Positions 1 to 9,516 of a stretch of 64,000 nucleotides of DNA are shown here, in pieces. The stretch's first letter is position 1, and every line of letters begins with the position of its first letter. Under the pieces are notes generated by a model that was not told the DNA's origin, did no database searches, and saw only the letters and a program-made list of their open reading frames with translations. The stretch lies in assembly GCF_000381985.1 (NCBI RefSeq), contig NZ_KB907339.1:186001-250000 (forward strand). Direction: 5' to 3'. This DNA comes from Novispirillum itersonii subsp. itersonii ATCC 12639. Lineage in GTDB: Bacteria > Pseudomonadota > Alphaproteobacteria > Rhodospirillales > Rhodospirillaceae. Position numbers and translations under genes: made by a program.

Positions 1-405
1 GCCGGTAATGCGCATCACATTGTCCCGCACGCCGGGCAGATGGTCATGGGACGGCACGGCGATCAGGTCGAAGTCGTTCAGGCCGCTGGCCCCCGGCCAC
101 ATGATCTGGCACAGGTAGGCCGCTGGATTGCGGCGCTTGATCCAGCGGGCGACCGGGGCAGTGCGCCGCCCGGCGGCAATCACCAGATCCGGCCATGGCG
201 AGACCATGGCGCTGCCGGTGCTGGCATCAACCCCGATCAGCGAGGCCCGGCGCAGTACGTTTGGCAGCCGTCCGGCCCAGGTATACCGGATGTCCTTGGT
301 CACAAACTCCCAGCCAAGGGCCTCGGCCACGCCAAGGGCCTGACTGGTGTTTCCGGCGCGGTCATCGGACAGCACCCAGACCAGCGGGTCGCGGTCTTCC
401 GGCAT
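1..405 (-). CDS. ELM1/DUF1022 family protein, partial (C-terminus beyond the left edge)
   Basis: The reverse strand from an ATG at 405 stays open to position 1 (135 codons). The start reads MPEDRDPLVWVLSDDRAGN, followed by TSQALGVAEALG and later WPDLVIAAGRRTAPVARWIK. This pattern (LSDDRAGN..QALGVAEALG near the N-terminus, then an AAGRRTAP motif) is typical of the ELM1 family, related to plant mitochondrial fission ELM1 and resembling glycosyltransferases; the bacterial function is not established. It lies 67 bp downstream of the enoyl-CoA hydratase homologue on the same strand. A GGAGGGGG stretch lies too far upstream of the ATG to fix the start, and the frame stays open upstream, so the start is provisional. 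Confidence 0.75.
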   Translation of the reverse strand, partial: MPEDRDPLVWVLSDDRAGNTSQALGVAEALGWEFVTKDIRYTWAGRLPNVLRRASLIGVDASTGSAMVSPWPDLVIAAGRRTAPVARWIKRRNPAAYLCQIMWPGASGLNDFDLIAVPSHDHLPGVRDNVMRITG

Positions 406-472
406 CTGCCCAAGGCGCGGCGTGGCGGCAGGGGGCGTTGCCGTTGCCCCCTCCGGCCCTTTTCCGGCCCCG

Positions 473-1267
473 TCAGCGGCCCGTGAAGGCGGCTTTCCGC
501 TTGTCCCTGAAGGCACTGAGGCCTTCGGTGTAGTCTTCTGTCGCCAGAAACTCATAGCATTCGTCCAGCTCGCGGTCAGAAATCGGGGCCGGGGTGCCGG
601 TCAGCCGCCGCACAAAGGCCTTGTGCCAGCGGTTGACCAGCGGTGCACCGGCGGTGATCCGCCGGACGGTGTCGGCCACGTCCTGCTCCAGCATATCGTC
701 TGCGACGACGCGGTTCACCAGTCCAATGCGTTCCGCATGGGCTGCACCGATAATTTTTCCTTCCAGCAGGATTTCCAGCACCGATGCCGGGTTGATGTGG
801 TTGAGGATTCCCGCCAGCTCCGGGTAGGCCATCACCACGCTGATCCGGTTGATCGGCACGCCGAAACGGCTGCTTTCGCCGCAGATGCGCAGATCGGCCA
901 TGCACGCCAGCTCCAGCCCGCCGCCGACACAGGCCCCGTCAATGCGGGCAATCACCGGATGGGGGCAATCCCGCACCAGGGTCAGGGCCCCGCGCATGAT
1001 ACGGTCATAGTCCTTGGCCTGTTCTGCCGTGGCCCGCACGGTGTCGAATTCGGCGATATCGGCCCCGGCTGCGAATGCCTTGCCCCCGGCCCCGCGCAGG
1101 ACCACCGCCCGCACCCCGGAGTCGGCATTCAGGGCGGCAAAAGCATCGGCCAGACCCTGCCACATCGGCAGATCCATGGCATTCAGCTTTTCCGGACGGT
1201 TGAGGGTAACGGTGGCGATAGCCCCGTCGCGGGTGAGCAGAATCGGGGCGCTTTCAGGCGTGGACAT
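473..1267 (-). CDS. Enoyl-CoA hydratase/isomerase family protein
   Basis: 264-residue crotonase-fold protein, normal length for the family. The oxyanion-hole segments are visible: AAGADI at residues 66-71 and GACVGGGLELA at 111-121. The start ATG at 1267 follows AGGAGG at a good distance; the frame stays open 29 codons further upstream, but that stretch looks non-coding. In crotonase hydratases a catalytic Glu sits in a PE-I-x-LG motif after the second oxyanion segment; here the corresponding stretch reads FGVPINRISVVMAYPEL, so the canonical Glu is not in place. Probably an acyl-CoA hydratase/isomerase of fatty or organic acid catabolism; substrate unknown. It is divergent from pyrE with a 273-bp gap. 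Confidence 0.85.
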   Translation of the reverse strand: MSTPESAPILLTRDGAIATVTLNRPEKLNAMDLPMWQGLADAFAALNADSGVRAVVLRGAGGKAFAAGADIAEFDTVRATAEQAKDYDRIMRGALTLVRDCPHPVIARIDGACVGGGLELACMADLRICGESSRFGVPINRISVVMAYPELAGILNHINPASVLEILLEGKIIGAAHAERIGLVNRVVADDMLEQDVADTVRRITAGAPLVNRWHKAFVRRLTGTPAPISDRELDECYEFLATEDYTEGLSAFRDKRKAAFTGR

Positions 1268-1540
1268 CGGGTTCCTCCTGCCGGGCCGGGGCGGGACTGG
1301 CCGCAGACGGTGCAGGCTGATGCCCTGCCGCTGATCCGCTGTTGGTCCGGTCATGCTGTTTAGTGTTGTGCCAGCCGCCGATAGACCGTAAAGAAACGGC
1401 CAATCGCATTCAAGCTGACTGTGCAGTGCAATATCAGGTCCGCCTAACGGACCCGGCGGTTCTGCGCAGCCTGATTTCCGGCCCGGGCAGCCCCCGTGCC
1501 GCCCGTCCCTCTGGCACAGAACTCAATAGGACCCGCGCCG

Positions 1541-2230
1541 ATGCAGACCGCTTCCCGCAGCCCCGAACAAAAGCAGGCTGGCCTGACCGTTGCCCGTATT
1601 CTGCTTGAACTGAAGGCTGTCAATTTCCGTCCGGAAGAGCCCTATACCCTGACCGCCGGCTGGGCCAGCCCGGTCTACATCGACTGCCGCAAGATCATCT
1701 CTTTCCCGCGTGCCCGCCGGAAGATCATTGATCTGGCCGTGCAGCAGGTGCAGCGTGACATCGGCTTCGAGGTGATCGACGCCGTTGCCGGTGGCGAAAC
1801 CGCCGGGATCCCCTACGCCGCCTGGGTGTCGGATTGCCTTGATCTGCCGATGCAGTACGTGCGCAAGAAGCCGAAGGGCTTTGGCCGGATGGCCCAGATC
1901 GAAGGCGACCTGAAGGAAGGCCAGAACGTTCTGCTGGTGGAAGATCTTGCCACCGACGGCGGATCCAAGCTGAACTTCATGAACGCCATCCGCAATGCCG
2001 GGGCCAAGTGCGAACACGCGCTGGTGATGTTCTATTACGGTGTCTTCCCCGGTGCCCTGAAGGCGCTGGAAGAAGAAGGTCTGGAACTGCACTTCCTCGC
2101 CACCTGGTGGGATGTTCTGGAAGTGGCCGAAACCTCGGGCACCTTCGATAAGAACACCATCAACGAAGTGCGCGCCTTCCTGCACGACCCGATCAGCTGG
2201 TCGGCCAGCCATGGCGGCCGCGCGGAATAA
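1541..2230 (+). CDS. pyrE: Orotate phosphoribosyltransferase
   Basis: 229 residues. It converts orotate and PRPP to orotidine 5'-monophosphate in cytoplasmic de novo pyrimidine synthesis. The N-terminal substrate part contains YTLTAGWASPVYIDCRK and the PRPP-binding motif is VLLVEDLATDGGSK (about residues 130-143). The ATG at 1541 is preferred because homology begins just after it; the frame is open 15 codons further upstream, but that stretch is proline-rich without family resemblance. Only a weak AATAGGA lies before the start. It is monocistronic and followed by a strong terminator. Confidence 0.95.
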   Translation: MQTASRSPEQKQAGLTVARILLELKAVNFRPEEPYTLTAGWASPVYIDCRKIISFPRARRKIIDLAVQQVQRDIGFEVIDAVAGGETAGIPYAAWVSDCLDLPMQYVRKKPKGFGRMAQIEGDLKEGQNVLLVEDLATDGGSKLNFMNAIRNAGAKCEHALVMFYYGVFPGALKALEEEGLELHFLATWWDVLEVAETSGTFDKNTINEVRAFLHDPISWSASHGGRAE

Positions 2231-2294
2231 AGCCTTCCGGCTTTCCCCGCCCGGTTTTCCCCACCCGGCTTTCCCTTGTGGCAGGCCTGTTCTG

Positions 2295-2331
2295 AAAATC
2301 CCGCCCGCCGTTCCGGTTGGGCGGGATTTTT
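2295..2331 (+). terminator. Rho-independent terminator of pyrE
   Basis: Perfect 12-bp stem AAAATCCCGCCC / GGGCGGGATTTT around a 12-nt loop, ending in a T-run, 65 bp after the pyrE stop. Confidence 0.9.
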
Positions 2332-2470
2332 ATATTTAATTTTAATCATATTAATCCCCCATCTTTTGTTTCCCCTTTGTGTAAAAAGTCGCCATCCTTT
2401 TGGCGGGTCATGTCTGAATGGATGTTTACCCACTGAAAAATGTTCCACAAAGGCGGAGGGGGGCTGCTGA

Positions 2471-4552
2471 ATGGCCATTAAATCAATATCACTGAAAGTC
2501 TCATTGCTCGCGGTGGGTGTCCTGACCGCTGTTTTTTCCATCGGAGCGTACAGTATTATCAGCCATGCGGACCATTCGCTTGAGGCGTTGACGCAGGACT
2601 TTGAGAAAAGCACCCTTGATGCCTATGCCAGCCGTGTTGAGATCCGTCTGTCTCTGGCCGCGAAAGTCCCCGAGACTCTGGCTGCCGCCACCGAGGCCCT
2701 GCAGGTCAGCGGCATCACCGACCGGGCTGCCTATGATCAACTTCTGAAGGCCGGGATTGCCCACAACGATAATATTCTGGCCGCGTGGATGGGGTGGGAG
2801 CCGAATGCTTTCGACGGGAAGGATGCCGCTTTTGCCGGAAAGGAAGGGTATGACGCCAGCGGGCGGTTCATGCCGTACTGGAACCGGGGCAGCGGCACTA
2901 TCCTGCGGGAGGTTCTGGTCGATTATGACAAGCCCGGGGCCGGGGATTATTATCTGCTGCCGAAGCAGACCGGCCGCAAAATCGCCATCGAACCATACCC
3001 TTATCCGGTAGCCGGAAAAGAACTGCTGATCACCACCATCAGCATGCCCCTGAAGATTGATGGCCGTTACGCCGGGACCATCGGCGTTGATCTCGATCTG
3101 GCGGTGATCTCGCGGGAAATTCAGCAGGAAAAGCCTTTTGGTGTCGGTTCGGTGGCGGTGATCTCCGGCGGGGGGCTGCTGGTGGCGTACCCTGATCCCG
3201 CCAAGATCGGCAAACCGGTGGCGCAGGCCGCGCCGGAACTGGCGGAAACCTTTGCCGCAGCCCTGAAATCAGACGGGATGGTCAGCGGCGAGAGCGCGGG
3301 GGATCAAGGGCCCCTCCGTCACATTGCGCGGGCGATCAGCGCTGACGGAACGCAGGAACACTGGGTGGTGATGGCCACGGTGCCGACAGCGGTGATCACC
3401 GCCACCGCCGACACCATCCGCGCCCGTATGCTGGTGATCGGCGGTGCCATCGTGGTGATGGCAGCCCTGCTGCTGCTGGTGCTGCTGCAGACCGGTGTCG
3501 GACGCCCGCTGAAAGCGATGGGCCGGACTCTGGCAACCATGTCCGGGGGCGATTATGAGGCCGATGTGCCGGAAGCGGCCCGCAGCGACGAAATCGGCAG
3601 CATCGGTCAGGAGGTGGTGCGTCTGCGCGATGGCCTGAAAGCCAAAGCGGAAGGCGAGGCCCGTCAGGCGATTGCCCGCCAGCAGGAAGAGGCCACCCGC
3701 CTGCAGCAGGAGCGGGACCGGCTTGCCGCTCAGTTCCAGAATCAGATGGGGGCGCTGACCGACCACTTCGCCCAGACCGCCCATGATGTCGCCTCTGCGG
3801 CGGATCAGCTGGCGGGAACGGCGGAGGCTGCGTCTGGCCGGGCGGTGTCGGTATCGGATGCGGCAGGGAATGCCGCTGCCAATGTGCAGACCGTCGCCGC
3901 CGGTGCAGAAGAGCTGTCTGCCTCAATCCGTGAAATCAATGCGCAGGTCGCCCGGTCTGCCACCATTGCCGCCGATGCGGCGGAAGAGGCCCGTCAGACC
4001 AACAGCACCATCCTCAACCTGTCTGCCGCCGCCCAGTCGATCGGTGCGGTGGTCGGTCTGATCCGTGCGATTGCCGGGCAGACCAATCTGCTGGCCCTGA
4101 ATGCGACCATTGAAGCGGCCCGGGCCGGGGATGCCGGTAAAGGGTTTGCCGTGGTGGCGTCTGAGGTGAAGCAGCTTGCCTCGCAGACCGCCCATGCCAC
4201 CGATGAGATCAGCCTGAAGATCGCTGAAATTCAGGGCGCAACGACCCAGACGGTGGAATCAATCGGGCGGATCGTTAACACCATCGACACCATCCGCGAA
4301 GTGACGGCCTCGATCGCCGGTGCGGTTGAGGAGCAGGGCGCCGCCACCGGGGAAATCGCGCTGAACACACAACGGGCATCCGAGGCGACCACCTCGGTCA
4401 CTGACCACATCGGTTCGGTCTCTCAGGCGGCGCAGGATACCGGGCAGGCCGCCGGTAGCCTGAAGTCACTGTCGCACGGGCTGTCGGATCAGTCCGGCAA
4501 ACTCCAGCAGGAGGTCAGCGATTTTATCGGCTACCTCCGTGCGGGCCGTTAA
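2471..4552 (+). CDS. Methyl-accepting chemotaxis protein with periplasmic Cache-type sensor
   Basis: 693-residue chemoreceptor. Order: N-terminal membrane helix (about 8-28); large periplasmic domain (about 30-315) with Cache-type signs such as [11 protein letters not shown] and the segment [11 protein letters not shown]; second membrane helix (about 318-338, very Leu/Val-rich); HAMP domain (about 339-392, [18 protein letters not shown]); coiled-coil signalling domain with the hairpin tip [20 protein letters not shown] at about 536-556. The hairpin is what contacts CheA/CheW. No C-terminal CheR/CheB-binding pentapeptide. The ATG at 2471 follows GGAGGGGG. It stands alone between two terminators. 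The ligand cannot be told; Cache receptors often bind small organic acids or amino acids. Confidence 0.93.
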   Translation: MAIKSISLKVSLLAVGVLTAVFSIGAYSIISHADHSLEALTQDFEKSTLDAYASRVEIRLSLAAKVPETLAAATEALQVSGITDRAAYDQLLKAGIAHNDNILAAWMGWEPNAFDGKDAAFAGKEGYDASGRFMPYWNRGSGTILREVLVDYDKPGAGDYYLLPKQTGRKIAIEPYPYPVAGKELLITTISMPLKIDGRYAGTIGVDLDLAVISREIQQEKPFGVGSVAVISGGGLLVAYPDPAKIGKPVAQAAPELAETFAAALKSDGMVSGESAGDQGPLRHIARAISADGTQEHWVVMATVPTAVITATADTIRARMLVIGGAIVVMAALLLLVLLQTGVGRPLKAMGRTLATMSGGDYEADVPEAARSDEIGSIGQEVVRLRDGLKAKAEGEARQAIARQQEEATRLQQERDRLAAQFQNQMGALTDHFAQTAHDVASAADQLAGTAEAASGRAVSVSDAAGNAAANVQTVAAGAEELSASIREINAQVARSATIAADAAEEARQTNSTILNLSAAAQSIGAVVGLIRAIAGQTNLLALNATIEAARAGDAGKGFAVVASEVKQLASQTAHATDEISLKIAEIQGATTQTVESIGRIVNTIDTIREVTASIAGAVEEQGAATGEIALNTQRASEATTSVTDHIGSVSQAAQDTGQAAGSLKSLSHGLSDQSGKLQQEVSDFIGYLRAGR

Positions 4553-4590
4553 GGCTCGTTGCCCCAGAGAGATGTTGTAGGGGACAGCGA

Positions 4591-4619
4591 AAAAGGCGGC
4601 CCGGTCCGGGTCGCCTTTT
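4591..4619. terminator. Bidirectional terminator between the chemoreceptor and phoX-type gene
   Basis: AAAAGGCG / CGCCTTTT stem enclosing a GC-rich inner hairpin, with A/T runs at both outer sides. It serves the convergent chemoreceptor (+) and PhoX-type gene (-). Confidence 0.8.
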
Positions 4620-4672
4620 CCGCATCGTTGCATGATCGTTACAGGCGGGCAGGTGTTCTGCCCTCAGCCCGG

Positions 4673-6661
4673 TCAGCCGCCGATTTCGCCGCCGTCATTG
4701 CGGGTGATGGCGACGATGGACGGACGCGGCGGCATCGCCTCGTTGAAGTCCGGGAAGCGGGTGCTGGGCTTATCGAAGGTGGAGTCCTTACCTTCCCCCG
4801 GGTGCTGGACCGCGACGAACAGGGTCTTGCCGTCGGGGGTGAATTCCGGGCCGCACATTTCGGCGTCCTTCGGGGTGGCGTAGAAGAACTTGGTCAGGGC
4901 GCGGCCCGGGCCGGAGACATCGGCGGCATAAATGCCGTCGGAGATCTTGTTCTTCGCCTGTTCAGAGCCCTGATCGGTCGAAATCCACAGGCGGCCCTTC
5001 GGGTCAAAGGCGCAGTTATCCGGGCAGGCCAGCCAGCCGTTTTTCGACACATCGGGGTGATACTTGGCACCATGTTCCGGCTTGGACGGGTCACCGGCCA
5101 GCAGGAAGATATCCCAGTGATAGGTGTCAGCGGCATGATCCGCCTTACCGTTCTTCGCCGGGGGGATCATTTCCATCACGTGGCCATAGGCGTTGTTGCC
5201 GCGCGGGTTGGCCGCGTCGGTCTGCTCGGCGGTGCGCTTGGTGTTGTTGGTCAGCATGGCATAGACAGCGCCGGTGACCGGGTTGACTTCCACGTCTTCC
5301 GGGCGGTCCATCGAGGTCGCGCCGACCAGTTTGGCGGCCCGGCGGGTCTCGATCAGCACATCAGCCAGAGAGTTGAAGCCGTTGGCCGGGGTCAGCGGAC
5401 CCTGACCGAAGATCATCGGCAGCCAGTGCAGGGTGCCGTCGGCATCAAACCGGGCGACGTACAGGGTGCCGTCATCCAGCAGGCCCAGATTGGCCTGACG
5501 GTCTTCCGGGTGGTACTTACCCTTGGTGACAAAGCGGTACAGGTACTGGAAGCGCTCGTCATCGCCGGAATAGACGGTGACGGTGCCGTCGGGGTTGACC
5601 GCACAGCCGGCGGCTTCGTGCTTGAAGCGGCCCAGGGCGGTGCGCTTGCGCGGCATCAGGGTCGGGTCATAGGGGTCAACTTCAACCAGCCAGCCGAAGC
5701 GGTTCGGCTCGTTCGGTTCCTTATCGACGTTCATGCGGTCGAAGTGCTTGCCCCAGCCGTAGGCGGGCTTGCCTTCAATGCCGTACATCTTGTGATTCTC
5801 GGCTTCCTTGGTGCCTGCGGCGGTGCCCGAGAAGTACTGATGGAAGTTTTCTTCCGCCGTCAGCACGGTGCCCCACGGGGTCTTGCCGCCGGCACAGTTG
5901 TTCAGGGTGCCCAGCACGCGGGTGCCGGTCCGGTCAGCCTTGGTCTTGACACGGTCATGACCGGCCACCGGGCCGCTGAGCAGCATTTCGGTGGTCAGGA
6001 AGGAAATGCGGCGGGCATAGATGCTGTTCTGCACCACGCGCCATTTGCCGTTTTCCTTCTTCACTTCGACCACCGAGTTGCCATGGGCGGCCATCTCGGT
6101 TTCCACCTGCGCCTTGGTCACCTTGTCCTGAGCGTCTTTCTCGGTCAGGCCGGGGAACATCAGCTCGGTGTTGGTGTATTCGTGGTTGACGAACAGCAGG
6201 CCGTGCTCGGAATTGTCGGACCCGGCGGGCAGCGGCAGATAGCCGACGTAGTCGTTGTTATAGCCAAACTGCTTGGACTGGGCCCAGGCACTCTGGTTGA
6301 GCGGGTCGAAGGCTTCGGCGCGCGGTTCGACCTTGTCGCCCCAGCGGATCAGCACCTGCGCCGTATAGCCCGGGGCCACACGGTGGTTGTCGGTGATGGT
6401 CTTGTCGATTTCGGTGAAACCGAGGGTGGACTTGCCACCGGCAACGCCGGGGCTGACCATGGCGGTCGCCGCAGCGGCATCCTGCATCATGGCAAAGTGT
6501 GACACCATCGAGCCGCCAACGACCGCAGCGGAAGAGACGAACAGGCCGCGCAGGGCCGCACGGCGGGACAGGCGGGCATCGATCAGGGTGTTCAGTGCCG
6601 GGGTCTGGTCGGCACAGGCGGTTTCACAGGTGAAATCGGTACGTGTGGTGTCAGCGGTCAC
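4673..6661 (-). CDS. PhoX family phosphatase/DUF839 protein, Tat-exported
   Basis: 662 residues, the usual size of the PhoX family (Ca/Fe-dependent periplasmic alkaline phosphatases). A twin-arginine signal is visible: SRRAALRG at residues 32-39, a hydrophobic stretch (GLFVSSAAVVGGSMV) and an AAAATA-type cleavage region. PhoX-like segments include LLFVNHEYTN, GTVLTAEENFHQYF, PEDVEVNPVTGAVY and GRLWISTDQG. The start is GTG at 6661, since no ATG precedes the Tat motif. Likely role: releasing phosphate from organic esters in the periplasm. Some DUF839 members have unknown substrates, so the activity is inferred. No convincing Pho box was seen upstream. Confidence 0.9.
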   Translation of the reverse strand: MTADTTRTDFTCETACADQTPALNTLIDARLSRRAALRGLFVSSAAVVGGSMVSHFAMMQDAAAATAMVSPGVAGGKSTLGFTEIDKTITDNHRVAPGYTAQVLIRWGDKVEPRAEAFDPLNQSAWAQSKQFGYNNDYVGYLPLPAGSDNSEHGLLFVNHEYTNTELMFPGLTEKDAQDKVTKAQVETEMAAHGNSVVEVKKENGKWRVVQNSIYARRISFLTTEMLLSGPVAGHDRVKTKADRTGTRVLGTLNNCAGGKTPWGTVLTAEENFHQYFSGTAAGTKEAENHKMYGIEGKPAYGWGKHFDRMNVDKEPNEPNRFGWLVEVDPYDPTLMPRKRTALGRFKHEAAGCAVNPDGTVTVYSGDDERFQYLYRFVTKGKYHPEDRQANLGLLDDGTLYVARFDADGTLHWLPMIFGQGPLTPANGFNSLADVLIETRRAAKLVGATSMDRPEDVEVNPVTGAVYAMLTNNTKRTAEQTDAANPRGNNAYGHVMEMIPPAKNGKADHAADTYHWDIFLLAGDPSKPEHGAKYHPDVSKNGWLACPDNCAFDPKGRLWISTDQGSEQAKNKISDGIYAADVSGPGRALTKFFYATPKDAEMCGPEFTPDGKTLFVAVQHPGEGKDSTFDKPSTRFPDFNEAMPPRPSIVAITRNDGGEIGG

Positions 6662-6867
6662 GGCTCTTTACCCCCAGGGTCGGGTGTGGTGGAAACTGGC
6701 CGGACTTTACCTGCGGCACGCCGTTGTCATCATGAAACCTCGGTAAAACTAATACGGCACTTCCGTTACAGACCGGATGCGGGGGTGAAAACGCGACAGG
6801 CGCCACCGGGGGCCGGGGCGCCTGCACACGTATTGCTGAAGAAGAAGGGCGTCCGGCCCTGTCGGCC

Positions 6868-7710
6868 TTAGTGGGACATCAGCACCGGAACGGTCATCTG
6901 CTTCAGGATTTCGCGGGTGGCCCCGCCAAGGATCAGCTCCCGCAGGCGGGAGCGGCCATAGGCCCCCATCACCAGCAGATCGATGCTTTCATCCGTGCAG
7001 CGCGACAGCAGGGCATCACCGACCGCCAGATCAACCGCCATGATATGTTCGGCTTCGGCCTTCACGCCATGACGTGCCAGATGCAGGCAGATATCAGCCG
7101 AGGGTACGTCGCCATGACCGTCACGGCCACTGCCGTTTCCGCCATTGACCGACACCACTTCGACCTTATCCGCCGCTTTCAGGAACGGCAGGGCATCGGC
7201 CACGGCACGGGTTGCTTCGCGGGTGCCGTTCCATGCCACCATCACCCGGCGCCCGATTTCGCCGAAGGTCCCGGCGTAGGGCACCACCAGCACCGGGCGG
7301 CCACTGCCGAGCACCAGCTGGTCAACCACTTCTGCCTGACCGTCCACGCTGTCAGATCCCGGCTCATACTGCGAGACCACCACCAGATCAGCGTACTTGG
7401 CATGCAGGATCACCTGCTCCAGCAGCGGGCCTTCCACATCCCGCCATTCGCAGCGGGCATCCATACCGGCGGTCTTGCGGGTGAACAGGGTTTTGGCAGC
7501 AATGGCAGCCTCGTCATTCCACTGGCGCTGCATGTCCAGCACATCCGGGCCCAGCTGGGTCACCACATAGTTGGGCAGCTGCGGCAGGGGACGGATGTGC
7601 AGGCCGATTAGATGTGCATCATGGCGCTGGGCCAGCCGCACGGCCTGATCCAGGGCCTTTTCACTCTTTTCGCCAGAGTCCACCAGCACCACAATATCCC
7701 GGAACGCCAT
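6868..7710 (-). CDS. Universal stress protein, two tandem UspA domains
   Basis: 280 residues, twice a single UspA domain. The first domain begins FRDIVVLVDSGEKSEKAL; the second begins at about residue 158 (RRVMVAWNGTREATRAV) and ends with the ATP-binding loop GAYGRSRLRELILGGATRE, matching the family pattern G-2x-G-9x-G-(S/T). The first domain lacks a clear copy of this loop, as is common in tandem Usp proteins. AGGAGGAAATC before the ATG at 7710 fixes the start. Such proteins are cytoplasmic and linked to stress survival. Standalone gene. Confidence 0.92.
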   Translation of the reverse strand: MAFRDIVVLVDSGEKSEKALDQAVRLAQRHDAHLIGLHIRPLPQLPNYVVTQLGPDVLDMQRQWNDEAAIAAKTLFTRKTAGMDARCEWRDVEGPLLEQVILHAKYADLVVVSQYEPGSDSVDGQAEVVDQLVLGSGRPVLVVPYAGTFGEIGRRVMVAWNGTREATRAVADALPFLKAADKVEVVSVNGGNGSGRDGHGDVPSADICLHLARHGVKAEAEHIMAVDLAVGDALLSRCTDESIDLLVMGAYGRSRLRELILGGATREILKQMTVPVLMSH

Positions 7711-8001
7711 GATTTCCTCCTAACTGCCGTTGCCGTCCGGCACCCGGCGCCCCATGTCCGCAGTCCGGACGGAGCGTCCGCCTGCCGGGGATCGCCGGGT
7801 GCGGACCGAATTCCGGCAGGGCCGCGCCCGTAGCCGGAAAGAACCGGTTGCCTTTTGGTCCCGCACCATTAGAGGATGATAATACCGCACACCCCGTAGG
7901 GGAAGAAGTATCCACAAATGCAGACCGGGTATGCCACCCCGGATATGGTACAGTGCTGTGGCAATCGTTTTCTGTCTGCCTCGGAGTCTGACGCCCCGCC
8001 C

Positions 8002-9480
8002 ATGTTTGGCCCCACCCGTGCCCCCGGTTTCGACCATCCCGGACTGACATGGTTCAACGTGCCTGCACCGTTGACGCTGGCGGATCTGCGCGGGCGGGTC
8101 ACCCTGCTGGATTTCTGGACCAGCGGTTGCATCAACTGTCTGCAGATTTTGCCGACCCTGCGGCGGATTGAGGATGTGTTCTCTGACCGGGTGACGGTCA
8201 TCGGTGTCCATTCTCCCAAATTTACGGCGGAGAAGGACCCCGGGCTGGTGGCTGACACCATTGCCCGCTACGGCATCCGTCATCCGGTGGTGCATGATCC
8301 ACGCCGGATTCTGTGGGATCAGTATGCGGTCCGGGCGTGGCCGACACTGGTGGTGATTACCCCGGAGGGACGGATCATCGGCCAGATGTCGGGCGAGCCT
8401 GACCCCGACCGGATGATGCAGGGGTTCCATGATCTTCTGGCGACGCTCTCCGGGCGCGGGCAGCTGGCCCCGGCCTCACTGCCGCTGACGGTGCCGGATC
8501 CACAGGGCGGGCGGCTGCGCTTTCCGGGGAAAATTCGCCCCCTGCCGCTGGTGGCCCCCGAAACCAACCGCCACTGGGCGATTGCCGACACCGGCCATCA
8601 TCAGATTGTTCTGACCGATGAGGACGGGCAGGAGCTGACCCGCTTCGGCCATGGCAGCGCGGGGTTGATTGACGGCCCGGCTCACCGTGCCCGTTTCAAT
8701 GCTCCGCAGGGGGTGGCGGCAGATGCGGCGGCCCTGTATGTGGCAGACACCGGTAACCATGCCCTGCGGCGTATTGACCGCGTCACCGGCATCGTCACCA
8801 CCGTCGCCGGTACGGGTAAGCGCGGTGGCCCGTTGCTGTTTGATCCCAAAGACGGGGAAAGGACGGCTCTGGCCTCGCCGTGGGATGTTGAGATCCACCG
8901 TGGCTTTCTGATCGCCGCCAATGCGGGAACCCACCAGCTTGTCGGTCTGGATCTGGCGCGCGGGAAAGTCCGTGCGCTGGCCGGGACCGGCGGAGAGAAT
9001 CTGGTCGATGGTCCGGGGGAAGAGGCCCTGCTGGCCCAGCCGAGCGGACTGTATCTGGATGCCACCGCCGGACATCTGTTTTTTGCCGACGCCGAAAGCT
9101 CGGCCATCCGTTGCCTTGATCTGAAGACGGATACGGTGACCACCCTGTGCGGGCAGGATCTGTTCGTGTTCGGTCTGCGTGACGGGCCGCTGGATCAGGC
9201 CCTGTTGCAGCATCCGCTTGGCCTGTGCGCCTATGACGGAGCGTTGATGATAGCCGATACCTATAACGGTACCCTGCGGCTGCTGGATCAGGCCCATGGC
9301 ACCCTGTCCGCGCTGGAAGACAGCACCCTTGTCTGTCTTGACCCGCTGTGCCGCCCCTTCCGCGATCCGGCAGGGGTGTGGGATGCGGGGGACAACCGGC
9401 TGCTGGTCAGTGACAGCGGCAATCACCGCATTGTCGAGATTGACCTGAGCCGGATGACGTCCCGCACCTGGATGGAATGA
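8002..9480 (+). CDS. Thioredoxin-like/NHL-repeat protein (NHLRC2-like)
   Basis: About 492 residues. The N-terminal 150 residues are a TlpA/thioredoxin-like fold with LDFWTSGCINCLQILPTL, a C-I-N-C active site as in NHLRC2-type proteins rather than the usual CxxC of thioredoxin. The rest is a beta-propeller of NHL repeats, seen as recurring units such as LYVADTGNHALRRID, MIADTYNGTLRLLD and VSDSGNHRIVEID. No signal peptide, so probably cytoplasmic. Homology starts shortly after the ATG at 8002, which lacks a well-placed ribosome site; an in-frame ATG at 7918 has a purine-rich GGGGAAGAAG before it and is the alternative. Function unknown in bacteria. Confidence 0.85.
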   Translation: MFGPTRAPGFDHPGLTWFNVPAPLTLADLRGRVTLLDFWTSGCINCLQILPTLRRIEDVFSDRVTVIGVHSPKFTAEKDPGLVADTIARYGIRHPVVHDPRRILWDQYAVRAWPTLVVITPEGRIIGQMSGEPDPDRMMQGFHDLLATLSGRGQLAPASLPLTVPDPQGGRLRFPGKIRPLPLVAPETNRHWAIADTGHHQIVLTDEDGQELTRFGHGSAGLIDGPAHRARFNAPQGVAADAAALYVADTGNHALRRIDRVTGIVTTVAGTGKRGGPLLFDPKDGERTALASPWDVEIHRGFLIAANAGTHQLVGLDLARGKVRALAGTGGENLVDGPGEEALLAQPSGLYLDATAGHLFFADAESSAIRCLDLKTDTVTTLCGQDLFVFGLRDGPLDQALLQHPLGLCAYDGALMIADTYNGTLRLLDQAHGTLSALEDSTLVCLDPLCRPFRDPAGVWDAGDNRLLVSDSGNHRIVEIDLSRMTSRTWME

Positions 9481-9516
9481 CAGAAAGAGGGTGGGAAGGG
9501 GCAGGCGGTGCCGCCC

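Noticed and set aside
347-1363. Long plus-strand open frame opposite the enoyl-CoA hydratase homologue
   Set aside because: It is antisense to a gene with clear motifs; its protein is rich in Arg/His/Gly/Pro without recognisable domains, an effect of high G+C.
4559-6502. 647-codon plus-strand open frame opposite the PhoX-type gene
   Set aside because: Antisense shadow; the minus-strand gene has a Tat signal and family motifs, the plus-strand frame has none.
6700-6770. Possible Pho box (TTGTCATCATG-type sequence) before the PhoX-type gene
   Set aside because: Only one partial half-site was found; the second direct repeat of a Pho box is missing.
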